Shown here in pieces: positions 11,230 to 22,041 of a DNA stretch of 64,000 bases. Made by a program: the position numbers and the translations under genes. The stretch lies in NCBI RefSeq assembly GCF_964204645.1, contig NC_134032.1:10100275-10164274 (forward strand), read 5' to 3'. The notes under the pieces were generated by a model that had not been told where the DNA came from, did not search any database, and saw nothing but the letters and a program-made list of their open reading frames with translations. The number at the start of each line of letters is the position of its first letter. Positions within the stretch are counted from its first letter, which is position 1. Source of the stretch: Tubulanus polymorphus. Its lineage: Eukaryota; Nemertea; Palaeonemertea; Tubulaniformes; Tubulanidae.

Positions 11230-12295
11230 CGAGAACAATTACACAAACTTAGTCTTAGTTTTTTCTAGTATTTTTTTCTTCCGTTACGGTCTTAAAGTTG
11301 TGTTACGGTCTAACAGTTGACATCAGTCCCGAGTAACTATTGTGAACTCACACACATTTGTGCCAGGGGAGTTGAGCCGCAGGTGAAGTCCGTGGCAAGG
11401 ACAGAAATATTCGTAAGTAAGTCAGATAAAATTACTTCATTTTTGCCTGAGGCTGTCAACAGTGTTGGCTATGTCTGAGCTTGAAGTAATCATTGGTCAA
11501 TCATTTAAGCCCCCGAATCTAGAATGATACAAGATTTACATTTCTCCTGTTTTTACTTTTGTTTTTTTTTTCATTGACAATTATTTTCTTCAGGGAAAAG
11601 TTTAATCGATTTGAATTGGAATTTTAAAAGAAATCCAAGCGCTGAGGACCGAGTAACTACTAGCGACGCCTGGTCGATCCTCACTTGCCACGGCAGCCGG
11701 TGCTCGTATCCCATTAAAAATCAAAACTAAGCAGAGCCCCCTGGCCCGCTCAGAATTCAACATTACGCTAGTTAACAAGCTGTGACTAAGTAGCTAGAAA
11801 AATCTGATAGGACATTTATTCTATGAACATTCGCTGGCTGGAAAGTGGAATAATCAAAATAATCATCATGGCAATAGGAATAAAAGATATCTTAATGAAC
11901 GGATATTTTTCAAACATTTCAAACGTTGAACTGGATATAGTTGAATCGGATATCAGACTTTTGTTTAAGAGTATAGCGGAACTGGAATTGAGGATCGATG
12001 TTCGTCGTCGCGAATGGAAAGGCGCATCCTTGATCACTTTGAAAATCCTCACCGACGAATCATAAACAGTTAACAACGCAATCATTGATTTATGTACTCG
12101 CAATTTTATTGAATCTAATTAGGCTATAGCACAGAGATTTGACGACTGAGTTACGGATAAAACTTCAATTCGAGATTCTTTCACCAATTCGAGTCACCTA
12201 TTCAGTCAGCCGGTCTTTAACCTGACTGTAGTTCAGTTTCATAATCGGATATTTCCCAAACCACCAAAAGTATATCCATCTATGAATCTTTATTA
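11230..12295. other. Intergenic repeats between receptor B and peptide gene 2
   Basis: No supported gene. About 11540-11770 matches the dispersed repeat also seen at 26840-27000 and 18486-18540 (core TCCTCACTTGCCACGGCAGC, then AAGCAGAGCCCC). About 12165-12300 belongs to the GTTTAGTTTCATAATCGGAT repeat family also at 31080-31210 and 51725-51897. The opposing open frames at about 11816-12103 are mutual shadows without family signal. Confidence 0.5.
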
Positions 12296-12302
12296 TCAAC
12301 GA

Positions 12303-14541
12303 TTAGGAACAAAATCCGGCTTTACATTTACTACTGCAACACTGACTATCGATGGCGCAGCCTCGCATCGTACCATAGCATTGGTTATATCCTAAAAGCA
12401 GGAAATTTGAAATGGAATTTTAAAGTCAATCACTTTTTACTTCAATATAGAAGTTTCCAGTTTCTAGGCGCCATTTTGTGGCGGTCCCTCGAGGTCCCTA
12501 TTGTTGCGATAATTTGCGCTCGTTTTTAAAACATAAGTTTAGATTGAATATCATATAGTTCTGCAGTTCCTTGCTCGACGAAATCAATTCATACACCATT
12601 TTAAAGAAAATTAAATGCAGATATTTGCTGGCGATTCTTGGAATCTTTGAACGCAACAATTGAGAACAGTGACGATGTGAAACCAAGCACCGCATATTTT
12701 AACCGCGCGTAAAAGAAATCCCAATATTTATTAATTTTGAAATATCTCAGTATCTCTTAAAGCTATATTTACAATTTTCACTGAGGTTAAAGTGGGTTAT
12801 TTGCAGTTTAAGCCTGCGTTAACGTTTTTGAATATCTTTTCTGACGACTGATCTGTACCCGCTTGAGTTTGGGATAACGCGCAAAAAGGGTCTCCCACTG
12901 CGCACCGCTATTTCACTGAACATTGAGATTTGTGAAAAGAAATCGCAAAAATAAGATTTTACACTGGTTTGTAATTATTGATATTGCTTCTGATGGTTAT
13001 ATATTACCTTTACTTTCGTATGGTTAAAAATGGACTTTGAGTGCTTTGATGAATTCGAGTTTTGTAGCGTTGGGAAATTAAAGGATTTCTTGTAAGAGTG
13101 GGGACTTTCAATGTTGGTTGAAAATGTGGCCTAGTTTGAGAACCTAATTTGCGTTTCAACAGAATTTACCACTCATGGTTTGACACTAGAAAAAAAATCT
13201 TAAGTTTTTATATATTTTTGAATATGCGGCGCAGCTGAAAGTTGCCAAACTGGACGTTGAACCCCTAAAACAGAATATCAAATGGGGGGCTGATATGAAC
13301 CCTTTCAAAAATAATATTGGAATGTTATATCAGTAAGGTTCTCTGGTCGATGTTTTCCAGCAAGTAGGTTGAGATTCAGTAAATTCATCGTATGATCCCA
13401 GAATGAGGGATTACAAGAGAGAGATGTTTGTTAAATATGTCCTAAGCGTTTAAATTGTCTGGCACATTTCCACCATGGACTCTAAAACGTTTTAGGGCCC
13501 ATAAATTCACCGAACACAAAATCGGCGCTAGGCTGGACGGGCTGCATTCGACAATTCCCCAACTGGGCCGTTCAAACTTCAATAGCGGGACAAAACGGAT
13601 CTCGAAACCGGCTAAACGAATTTCCCCCACCAAAATACAGTACAAACAAAATTTTGATTATCATCTCAAAATATTCCCATGGAAAATGCGATGAAATCAA
13701 ATTAAATGTTGCGATTTATTTTACGCGCGGTTAAGATATGCGATCTTTGGTTTCACATCGTCACTGTTCTCAATTGTTGCATTCAAAAATTCCAAGAATC
13801 GCCAGCAAATATCTGCATTTCATTTTGTTTAAAGTGGTGTATACATTAATTTCGTCGAGCAAGGGACTGCAGAAATATATGATATTCAATCTAAACTTTT
13901 TTTTTTTAAAATAAGCGCAAATCATCGCAACAAAGGGGACCTCGAGGGACCGCCACAAAATGGCGCCTAAAACTTTAAACTTCTTTATTGAAGAAATAAA
14001 CCCCACCCAGGATGTATGACCGACGACGAGGATGATAGAAGCCCGTCGTTCATGTCGACAAACAGATTTATACATCAGTTTCGGAAATACATGTATATCA
14101 GAACAAAATTGCTCGTCAATTAAATTGATCTTTGTCAGAATCTAAGTACGTTATTATCTCTGAAATGGTCATTGACTTGTGATTCGTTCTATCGCTAAAC
14201 ATGTTTACTGATAATTGCGATTTAAACTTATACCGATTACAATGGAACCTCGTCATAACATACTCGGATACAACGATTCACCGGATATAACAAATATAGA
14301 ATTTCGTCGCGTAAGTAAGAAAATTCAATCAATTTCATACTGGATATAACGGATTATCGGGTATACAACGAACATATTATCTTGTCTAGTGAGGTTTGTT
14401 GTAACGAGGTTCCACTGTATACGTGAAATCCTATGAAATTGTGTTTTATTTTCCCAGTCGTTACTCACCTACAGCAAATGACGCGGCACTGACCACAATC
14501 ACAACAATAGCACATACGCGAGTCGTCAAATGAGCGAACAT
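12303..14541 (-). CDS. Secreted cystine-knot (ICK-pattern) peptide precursor, copy 2
   Basis: Exon 1 (14541-14469, 24 codons plus 1 nt) encodes a signal peptide with a hydrophobic Val/Ile/Ala core and an Ala cleavage site, ending at a gtgagt donor. Exon 2 (12391-12303, 89 nt) follows a TTTTAG acceptor. The joined length (162 nt) is a 53-residue precursor. Cysteines are spaced C-x6-C-x5-CC-x3-C-x4-C, exactly as in copy 1, while inter-cysteine residues differ at many positions; that contrast is typical of fast-evolving secreted knottins. An AATAAA polyadenylation signal lies about 10 nt past the stop (12294-12289). The intron is enlarged to about 2.1 kb by a foldback element and a pogo-like MITE; in copy 1 it is only 379 bp. 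Splicing across the inserts is assumed, not shown. Confidence 0.75.
12450..13985. mobile_element. Long foldback element in the intron of peptide gene 2
   Basis: The arm at about 12465-12735 is repeated in inverted orientation at about 13695-13975. Both arms carry GGCGCCATTTTGTGGCGG next to the outer end, and ACGCGCGGTTAA or a variant at the inner end. The spacer of about 960 bp shows no transposase. Next to the ends, GAAGTTT and AAACTTC are mirror images. Comparison with peptide gene 1, which lacks the insert, brackets the insertion site. Confidence 0.75.
14240..14417. mobile_element. TA-flanked pogo/Tigger-like MITE
   Basis: The element is bounded by TA on both sides. The left end CAATGGAACCTCGTCATAAC and right end GTTGTAACGAGGTTCCACTG are inverted copies of a pogo-type CAGTGGAACCTCGTTATAAC terminus. 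It has no coding capacity. It lies in the intron of peptide gene 2, 51 bp from the signal-peptide exon. Confidence 0.8.
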
Positions 14542-14649
14542 TTTCAGCGCCTAGAATTTGAATTACAGATATGATTATCAATTTGGCACTTTGGAAAATC
14601 CCAAATGATAATTATCATATATATCGTATATTCAACAGTTTTCAGGAGG

Positions 14650-17085
14650 CTCTCAGTAGATAAAAGATAGAATGCATTTAGTTCTTGAACTGTGACGTGA
14701 TAATATCAAAATGCCTGTTCTAAAATCTAAAATAATTGTTATTGAGTATACGTGGTTAAGTTCGCTTTCAAAGCTGAATCACGTCACAAAACCTGGTATA
14801 AGTACATAAAGATGTGTAATATGCCGACGATTATGATTAGTTCATCCAACTGCCATTTTGACTAAACTTGGTACATCAGCACTTTTAACGTGGTTGCTCT
14901 TATGGATCCACATATCCAGGATATCTACTGACCATTAGGTTGTGCTCCTTCGAAATCCTTCGAAATAGCCGTATATTATCAACTGCTGATAATTATTTCG
15001 ATGAAATCTTAGTGCGCTTCCCAGTGCGATATTTTTACCGGGAAGACAGAAACCCGTTAGCGCTGCTGTGAAGCAATATTTTCATTTTTTTTTTTTTTTC
15101 ATGTAATATGTTTACATAAAATAACCGTCGATCATAGTAAAAATTCAAATAAAATGTGTAACAGTTGTAACAAAGCAAAGAGTTTCAAATCGGGTTTTAG
15201 AAGAGTACATTGTCGCCACTTTTCCCTAATCCTCGTTTCGACCCTATGTTAACCAAAACACTATCAAACGACTATCGAAATTTCAAAAAATTAGGTCTTT
15301 CACTAGTTTAGACAATCGTTTGCTGAATTTTTTAAATCTATTCCAATTTTATCGTGTGTCGGAAATGTGTATTGTGTTTGATTGATAATCAACGTTTGAT
15401 AATAAAGGATAAATTGAATATTTCATCACTGCCTACCTTAGTTGCTTCAACGTATTCAATTTTCGAAATGAAAATATCTCGTTTTCTCCAACCAGAACAG
15501 TTGACGAATAGATTGCATGTGATGATTTATACGTTTCAAATACAAATTGAAATAATACTAATGATTGCACAGCTTGATATTGATTGAAACTCATATCGAC
15601 GTGGTTTTGTTTGTTAAAAAGGGCAAAATGTTTTATCATATTTCGTTCAGAAACTTCGGTCGCCGCCATTTTTCCACGTAGCTGATGCTTTTCTCTCTGC
15701 TATGACGTAGTGCGACCCTCTGCGATACGTTCTATTGCTTATAATACTCGTGTTTTCCCTAAATCCGACAACATTTCTAAAATGCAGTATAGTGAGGTAT
15801 TGGCGATTATTTTGATATGTTTCACAAAGTGGGTGGATAAATAAAATCAGAAACCATATTGTCAATTTTCAGCTGAGATTTCGATGAATGTATTTAACTG
15901 TGTACTCACTCATGTGCGTTATGAGCCGGGACTACGTACTTCAGGGTGATGATGTACTGGTACTTAGGGAGAATTGGAAATTTTAACTAGAATTGCCTAA
16001 TCAAAAATTATCTATTCCTAACTACAGAAGAAATAAATAGCAAATTATTCAAATGAATGGCAAATGATGGCAATTAGTTTTGGCACTGAAAAGTTCCCCT
16101 TTCAAGCTGAATCCATACCCACCGTCACTTCCTCGATATTGACCGAAACTGACCAATGTTTCCTTTACTGATTCAATATGTATCGCGTCACTAGACAAAA
16201 TCGATCCACGCGCATCACTATCACCAAGCAATCAATTTTCATCAATTATCAATTAACATTTCATTTAAGTTTGATCATTGTGTTGTCTACGTAACTTCAT
16301 TACGAACGAGCCCGACAACCTGTCAAACTTGGTAGACATGTATTTGTTCATCGATTCACGATGATAATTCATCGAGCAGTAATTTCAGTAACCGGATCCA
16401 TCGTACAACAGGTGACTAAATAGCTTTCTGCCGAAATTTATTCAACGTTGAATTGTTTAACGAGGTGACATCTACCATGCAACTTAATATAGTAGTTAAC
16501 ATAATAAGCATATCTAGATTCCAACTGAAGAATTGGAAATTTAACTAGAACTGCCGAATCAAGAATTATCTATTTCTAACTACAGAAGAACTGAATGGCA
16601 AATTATAGTTTAGTCACAGAAACTTTCCCCTTGCTGATTCCAGACGCACCGTCACTTCCTCGATATTGATTCTGACGTTTCCAAGTTACATTCTTATATT
16701 TTAAAAATGGCTCATTGAATTGAGTTGAACCGTTAAATTATCTCTTAGTTTTTTTCTTACTGTGTGTGTCTAAGGAAACCGACATTGGCGTAGTTTTATC
16801 AGGCATATCACCTACAAATCCCAGAAAATAGATAATTTTCAACTTTTTTAAAAAATTTCCAGTGGTTTGCATATCAGTTATGTTGCTACCCAGAAAACAT
16901 GTGTGCGTGTGTGCGTGCGTTCGTGCGTTCGTGCGTGCGTCCATGCGTGTGTGTGTAGACAAATGTTCAACTATGAATTAAACGATTGTTAAGGGACAAT
17001 TTCAGAACGTAACGTGAATTTCGCAGTAACCAATCCACAGTAAATGCGGATTGAAGTTGTTTGAAGTGAATCGAACTTGAAATCA
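14650..17085. other. Duplicated module downstream of peptide gene 2
   Basis: No gene supported. 15050-16500 aligns with 3740-6700. Within it, 15960-16145 is itself partly repeated at 16520-16680 (TATTTCTAACTACAGAAGAA, then CCGTCACTTCCTCGATATTG). 17040-17089 is the conserved 3' flank of receptor C. Confidence 0.55.
16896..16960. repeat. GTGC/GTGT microsatellite
   Basis: Imperfect tandem GTGCGT/GTGTGT units. They create a spurious His/Thr-rich frame on the opposite strand. Confidence 0.9.
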
Positions 17086-17089
17086 ATAG

Positions 17090-18040
17090 TTATTTGACTG
17101 AATTTCTACAGCGGAGTTTCATACAGAAATATTTACGAATTTCTCGTCCCAGTAAAAGATATATGTAGAAATTTACCACGTAGTTACAAACTTGAAACTG
17201 ATTGAAAATGTCAATTATAAATTCCTTCTGTATGGGTGAGATTGGTAACATTGCAATAATAGTGGTAGGGAGTGTAAATATTGCAAATGCGAGTGAAACT
17301 GTAATAAGCATTATTGTTGTACGTTTTGATTTCGTATTTTTCTGATCAGACGAAAGCATTTTTGAACCTCTGAATAACTGAACTATTATAACAGTGTTCG
17401 ATGTTATAATTAAAGCTAATGGTAGAATATAAATGTGGGTGGCAATTATGGTAAAAAATGTTATCTGGTCATATAATTCGAAGTAGCACCCGAAAGACTG
17501 GTCGGAAAAATGTATCGACATAGCAGGTGAGAGATATTGAACCAGTACATTCCCTGCGGTAATTATCAGGATAGCAAATCTAGCGAATCTGGGTGTACAT
17601 ATCAAACGCGATGTGAACGGGAAGAGCACAACTGCCACACGCTCTAGAGATATTGCAACTATTAACCACGAACTATTGCTGGCTGCGAGCGTCATTACAA
17701 AATCGTAGATTTGGCAACTGATCAGTGAATCCATCAAGAATATTGGATCGGTGCTTAGACGCAAGAGAACAAACTGTAAAACAGGCATCAGCGTAAAATT
17801 TGTGCAGAACGTGAAATCACTGAGGGACAAAACGATCAGATAGTTAGTGTAAGATAAACCTTGGAATTTTCGGCTCGTCATTATCAGGAAAGTAGCTGAA
17901 TTTCCGAAGACTCCAAACAGAAACAAGATAGGTAGAATAACCAACAAAACAATATGATAGATCCCAGAGCTGTTCACCACAGACATAAGAACAATGTAGC
18001 TGCTATGAGTTCGACCAATTTGCATCTGAGTTGAATTCAT
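17090..18040 (-). CDS. Rhodopsin-like GPCR, array copy C (316 aa, intronless)
   Basis: Full-length paralogue with the MNST start, GN in TM1, the LSLSD TM2 motif, TM3 and ECL2 cysteines, an ISLER box followed by VAVVLFPF, and the NFYIY TM7 segment before a basic tail ending RNSVK. The frame is uninterrupted. Its upstream block (18365-18485) is cut off by a dispersed repeat at 18486, so its promoter context differs from A, B and D. Ligand unknown. Confidence 0.9.
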   Translation of the reverse strand: MNSTQMQIGRTHSSYIVLMSVVNSSGIYHIVLLVILPILFLFGVFGNSATFLIMTSRKFQGLSYTNYLIVLSLSDFTFCTNFTLMPVLQFVLLRLSTDPIFLMDSLISCQIYDFVMTLAASNSSWLIVAISLERVAVVLFPFTSRLICTPRFARFAILIITAGNVLVQYLSPAMSIHFSDQSFGCYFELYDQITFFTIIATHIYILPLALIITSNTVIIVQLFRGSKMLSSDQKNTKSKRTTIMLITVSLAFAIFTLPTTIIAMLPISPIQKEFIIDIFNQFQVCNYVVNFYIYLLLGREIRKYFCMKLRCRNSVK

Positions 18041-18364
18041 GATTTATGAGGATCACATGAAAGTGTGCTGACTGTTTGTAAGTCTGAGTCCGTCCGAGAA
18101 TGTACTGGAACTGACCGTGTCTGCTAGCGTATTGGAAATTTAATTCAACTTCAATATGGATATATCAGTATAGATTCTTTATTAGCCTATAGTTACAATT
18201 CATTTGTACGATTCATTGTTCGTATCAAATGAAAAATCCATTTACAGAAATTTCCAACGCAATTTACTCAGATTTGTTGGAAGTATATTATCATGTAGAA
18301 TATGAATGTAACTAGATCAAATGTCAATATCCGCTGTACGAATTCATTGTGATTTATCTTATGG

Positions 18365-18485
18365 TAAACATCTGAACAGGTTTGAAAACGTTGTTAAAGC
18401 CATCAGGATCAGTGCAATGTATTAGTCCCGACGTCATGGACAGAACTATGTGTTGCCCTGGGTGCGCTATGATCACTGGCTTGTG
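18365..18485 (-). promoter_or_regulatory. Truncated upstream block of receptor C
   Basis: Aligned with the other blocks but ends abruptly at 18485, where a repeat related to 26925-27165 begins. Its palindrome is degraded (AGTCCCGACGTC). Confidence 0.5.
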
Positions 18486-18765
18486 ACAACAGTGGTGCTG
18501 GTATCCCATTCAAAAATCAAAACTAAGCAGAGCCCCCTGTACCGATATTTGAGAACATTCGCGTAAAAAGCGTCCATTTTCGAACATAAGATATCGCCCG
18601 AAACAATAATAATCTAAAGCGATATATATTTCATATTCATAATCAATATTATGATAATTTATTAAACGAATAATTACTATGCGTCTTATCGTTATTTCAA
18701 AAGGATAATTCTCATTGAAAACTGTGATAGAATGAGGCACTGAAATGAGTTAGGTTCTAAAGTAA
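18486..18765. repeat. Dispersed repeat inserted in the receptor C upstream block
   Basis: It shares AAACTAAGCAGAGCCCC, then AAAAAGCGTCCA and AATCTAAAGCGATA, with 26925-27165. No coding content. Confidence 0.65.
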
Positions 18766-19013
18766 ATTTCAAATAAAAAGAAAATCAAATCTTTACCACT
18801 TTTAGCATCCGTGTGTTAGTAGTAGTGCAGAAACATGTACAAAATATGATAGAAATTTAACAGTTATTGAGAGATAATTCTGATTGTCCAAAGTACTTTT
18901 TGGAGTCTTATGACATGAACAAAAAAAAAACGTTATTTACAGAATGTCACTGTAACTAGTCTACAACATATACCAGTACGTTGTATGAAGTGAATCGAAG
19001 GTGAAATCAAAAG

Positions 19014-20075
19014 TTATTTCACTGAATATCTACAGCGGATTCTCATACAGAAATATTCACGAATCTCTCGTCCCAGTAAAAGATATACGTAGAAATTAAC
19101 CACATAGTTACAAACTCGAAACTGATTGAAAATGTCCAATAGGAATTCTTTCTGTATGGGTGAGAGTGGTAACATTGCAATAGTAGTGGTAGGAATTGTG
19201 GATATCGCAAATGCGAGTGAAACTGTTACAAGCATTATTGTCCTACGTTTTGATTTCGTATTTTTCTGATCGGATGAAACCATTTTTGAACCTACCGGTA
19301 TCCGAAATATCTTATTGATGTTACGGACGCCGTGTACGTATCTCTCCAGACAGAAAGAGAGGCATAGAAAGAAAAAAGAGACGAAAAACAACCTTGTTGT
19401 ACCTCTGAATAACTGAACTATTATGACAGTATTTGATGAAATTATCAGAGTTAACGGAAGAATATAACCGTAGGTGACAATAATCGTAAAATATGTTATC
19501 TGGTCAAATAATTCAAAGTAACAGCCGAAAGACTGGTCGGTGAAATGTATCGACATAGCAGGTGTGAGATATACAACTAGTACATTCACTGCGGTAATTA
19601 TCAGGATAGCAAATCTAGCGAATCTCGGTGTACAGATCAAACGAGATGTGAACGGGAAGAGAACAACTGCCACACGTTCTAGAGATATTACCACTATTAA
19701 CCACGAACTATTGCTGGCTGCAAGTGTCATTACAAAATCATAGATTTGACAACTGATCAGTGAATCCATCAAGAATATTGGATCGCCGTTTAGACGCAAG
19801 AGAACAAACAGTAAAACAGGCATCAGCGTAAAATTGGCGCAGAACGTGAAATCACTGAGGGACAAAACGATCAGATAGTTAGCGTAAGATAAACCGCGGA
19901 ATCTGCGACCAATCATTATCAGGAAAGTAGCCAAATTCCCGAAGACTCCGAACAGAAACAAGACAGGTAGAGTTACTAATAGCACAGTACGGTAGATTCC
20001 AGAGCTGTTCATCACAGACATTAGGACGATGTTGCTACTCTGAGTTCGACCAATTTGCATCTGAGTTGAATTCAT
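19014..20075 (-). CDS. Rhodopsin-like GPCR, array copy D, with intron-like insert in ICL3 (316 or 353 aa)
   Basis: Paralogue with all family landmarks (MNST start, GN in TM1, ISLER box, NFYVY TM7). Unlike the others it carries 111 extra bases (19402-19292) in the third intracellular loop, between the FRG and SKM residues that are contiguous in A, C and E. The insert is in frame without stops, so unspliced translation gives 353 residues with an ICL3 extension rich in Phe, Leu and Cys. Splicing at its GT and AG ends restores exactly 316 residues. Which form is made cannot be told here. The last residues (RYSVK) and flanks match the array. Confidence 0.88.
   Translation of the reverse strand: MNSTQMQIGRTQSSNIVLMSVMNSSGIYRTVLLVTLPVLFLFGVFGNLATFLIMIGRRFRGLSYANYLIVLSLSDFTFCANFTLMPVLLFVLLRLNGDPIFLMDSLISCQIYDFVMTLAASNSSWLIVVISLERVAVVLFPFTSRLICTPRFARFAILIITAVNVLVVYLTPAMSIHFTDQSFGCYFELFDQITYFTIIVTYGYILPLTLIISSNTVIIVQLFRGTTRLFFVSFFFLCLSFCLERYVHGVRNINKIFRIPVGSKMVSSDQKNTKSKRRTIMLVTVSLAFAISTIPTTTIAMLPLSPIQKEFLLDIFNQFRVCNYVVNFYVYLLLGREIREYFCMRIRCRYSVK
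19292..19402 (-). other. Putative newly gained 111-bp intron (AGGT duplication, GT...AG ends)
   Basis: On the minus strand the insert begins gtacaac and ends accggtag. The target AGGT is present once in paralogues and twice here, at 19404-19401 and 19293-19290, so the duplication itself supplies both the AG|GT donor and the AG|GT acceptor context. The pyrimidine-rich part lies in the 5' half, and the 3' end has only a weak polypyrimidine tract, which is the main doubt about efficient splicing. Confidence 0.65.
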
Positions 20076-20324
20076 GATTTCTTCGAGGATCAGAGTGTGA
20101 AAAGACTGTCTGAAAGTCTAACTGTTTGAGAATATAATAGGAACTGACGGAGTCTTCGCCAACAAGATTCATTTTACGCATCAAATGAAAAATCCATTTA
20201 CAGAAATTTCTAACGCAATCTACTCGCGTTTGTCAAAGTTTATGATAGCGTTGAATATAAATGTGGCCAAATCAAATTCGCCGTACGCAAACGAATTCAT
20301 TGTAAAATGTGTTATATATTGTAG

Positions 20325-20510
20325 TAAAACATCTGAGCAGGTTGAAAAATGTCGACAGGATCCACCAGGACCGGTGCAATGTGTACGTGTCGACACGATG
20401 GACAGACCTATGCGTGACCCTGGGTACCCTTTGATGGTCACTGGTTTGGGCAGATCATGGGCAGATTGGCAGCGTTTTCTACTGTGTATTCCGGATACAG
20501 TGTAATCAGG
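20325..20510 (-). promoter_or_regulatory. Conserved upstream block of receptor D
   Basis: About 250-435 bp upstream of the receptor ATG. It holds the perfect 12-bp palindrome CGTGTCGACACG (20386-20397). Confidence 0.55.
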
Positions 20511-20679
20511 CCGAAGGTGGATCCAGCCTAACGCATTCGCCAGTATAATTATAGAGAACATTTGCGCAAACCTTATAGTCTTAGTCTTTTAGTATTTTAC
20601 CCTTCGCTGAGCATTGTAATACGGTCTTCCCCTATTAGATACGTAATGAATTTTAAAAGTAATTTATTTTTGTTCGAGT

Positions 20680-20850
20680 TAGTCAACAGTCCAAGTTGGC
20701 CATGTCATAGTAAGGCAAAGTTTTCTATACTAGCGGACCTGGTGGATCTTTGCTCCCTTGCTCTTAAGGCCACAATGATACGGCGTGAGACGGCTTCAGA
20801 TATCGGAGGTCCCGAGTTCGATTCCGTTTTCGGTTTTCAATTGAATGAAT
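20680..20850. repeat. Repeat remnant with B-box-like motif between receptors D and E
   Basis: 20680-20735 resembles the right end of the pogo-like MITE at 40976-41165. 20805-20825 contains GAGTTCGATTCC, a B-box-like motif also present in degenerate form at 7060-7105. It is part of the duplicated receptor unit; no tRNA fold is evident. Confidence 0.35.
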
Positions 20851-21090
20851 GAAGAAGTGAATTTGAAACAAACAGAAAATCAATTCTTTACCTCTTTTGT
20901 ATTTGCGTGTGTGTTCTGCTGAAGGATGTACAAATATGATAACAATTTAACAATTGTTGAGGGACGATTTTGATTGTCCGAAGTAGTTTTTGGAGTTGTA
21001 AAAATTACGTAATTTAGTCAGTGTAATCAGTCCACAGCAATAACATATTGGAGTCGTATTAAGTGATTGGAACTTAAAATAGAATAATGT

Positions 21091-22041
21091 TTATTTGACT
21101 GAATTTCTACAGCGAATTTTCATACAGAAATATTCACGAATTTCTCGTCCCAGTAAAAGATATATGTAGAAGTTTATCACATAGTTGCAAACTTGAAACT
21201 GATTGAAAATGTCCAATAGAAATTCTCTCTGTTCCGGTGAGATTGATAACAATGCAATAATAGTGGATGGAAATGTAGATATTGCGAATGCGAGTGAAAC
21301 TGTTACAAGCATTATTGTTGTACGTTTTGATTTCGCAGTTTTCTGATCGGAAGAAACCATTTTTGAGCCTCTGAATAACTGAACTATTATCAGAGAATTA
21401 GATGTAATAATCAAAGCTAACGGTACGATATAACCGTGGGTGACAATTATGGTAAAAAACGTTATCTGGTCAAATAATTCAAAGTAACACCCGAAAGACT
21501 GGTCGGAAAAATGTATCGACATAGCAGGTGTGAGATAAAGAACCAGTGCGTTCGCTGCAGTAATTATTAGCACTACAAATCTAGCGAATCTCGGTGTACA
21601 TATCAAACGAGATGTGAACGGGAAGAGAACAACTGCCGCACGTTCTAGAGATATTACCACTATTAACCACGAACTATTGCTGGCTGCGAGCGTCATTACA
21701 AAATCGTAGATTTGACAACTGATCAGTGAATCCATCAAGAATATTGGACCGGAGTTTAGACGTAAGAGAACAAACTGTAAAACAGGCATCAGCGTAAAAT
21801 TGGCGCAGAACGTGAAATCACCGAGAGACAAAGCGATCAGATAGTTAGCGTAAGATAAACTCCTGAATCTGCGATTTATCATTATCAGGAAAGTAGCTGA
21901 ATTTCCGAATGCTCCGAACAGAAACAAGATAGGAAGGATAACTAGTAATACAGTACGGTAGATTCCAGATCTGTTGACCACAGACATTAAGACGATGTAA
22001 CTGCTATGAGTTCGACCAATTTGCATATGAGTTGAATTCAT
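21091..22041 (-). CDS. Rhodopsin-like GPCR, array copy E (316 aa, intronless)
   Basis: Full-length paralogue, by eye closest to A (shared LGDFTFC in TM2 and ISLERAAVVLFPF after TM3). TM1 GN, disulfide cysteines and the NFYIY TM7 segment are intact. ICL3 reads FRGSKMVSSD without the insert of copy D and so provides the empty-site reference. The upstream block 22365-22465 is truncated by unrelated sequence. It is the last member of the array on this side. Confidence 0.9.
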   Translation of the reverse strand: MNSTHMQIGRTHSSYIVLMSVVNRSGIYRTVLLVILPILFLFGAFGNSATFLIMINRRFRSLSYANYLIALSLGDFTFCANFTLMPVLQFVLLRLNSGPIFLMDSLISCQIYDFVMTLAASNSSWLIVVISLERAAVVLFPFTSRLICTPRFARFVVLIITAANALVLYLTPAMSIHFSDQSFGCYFELFDQITFFTIIVTHGYIVPLALIITSNSLIIVQLFRGSKMVSSDQKTAKSKRTTIMLVTVSLAFAISTFPSTIIALLSISPEQREFLLDIFNQFQVCNYVINFYIYLLLGREIREYFCMKIRCRNSVK

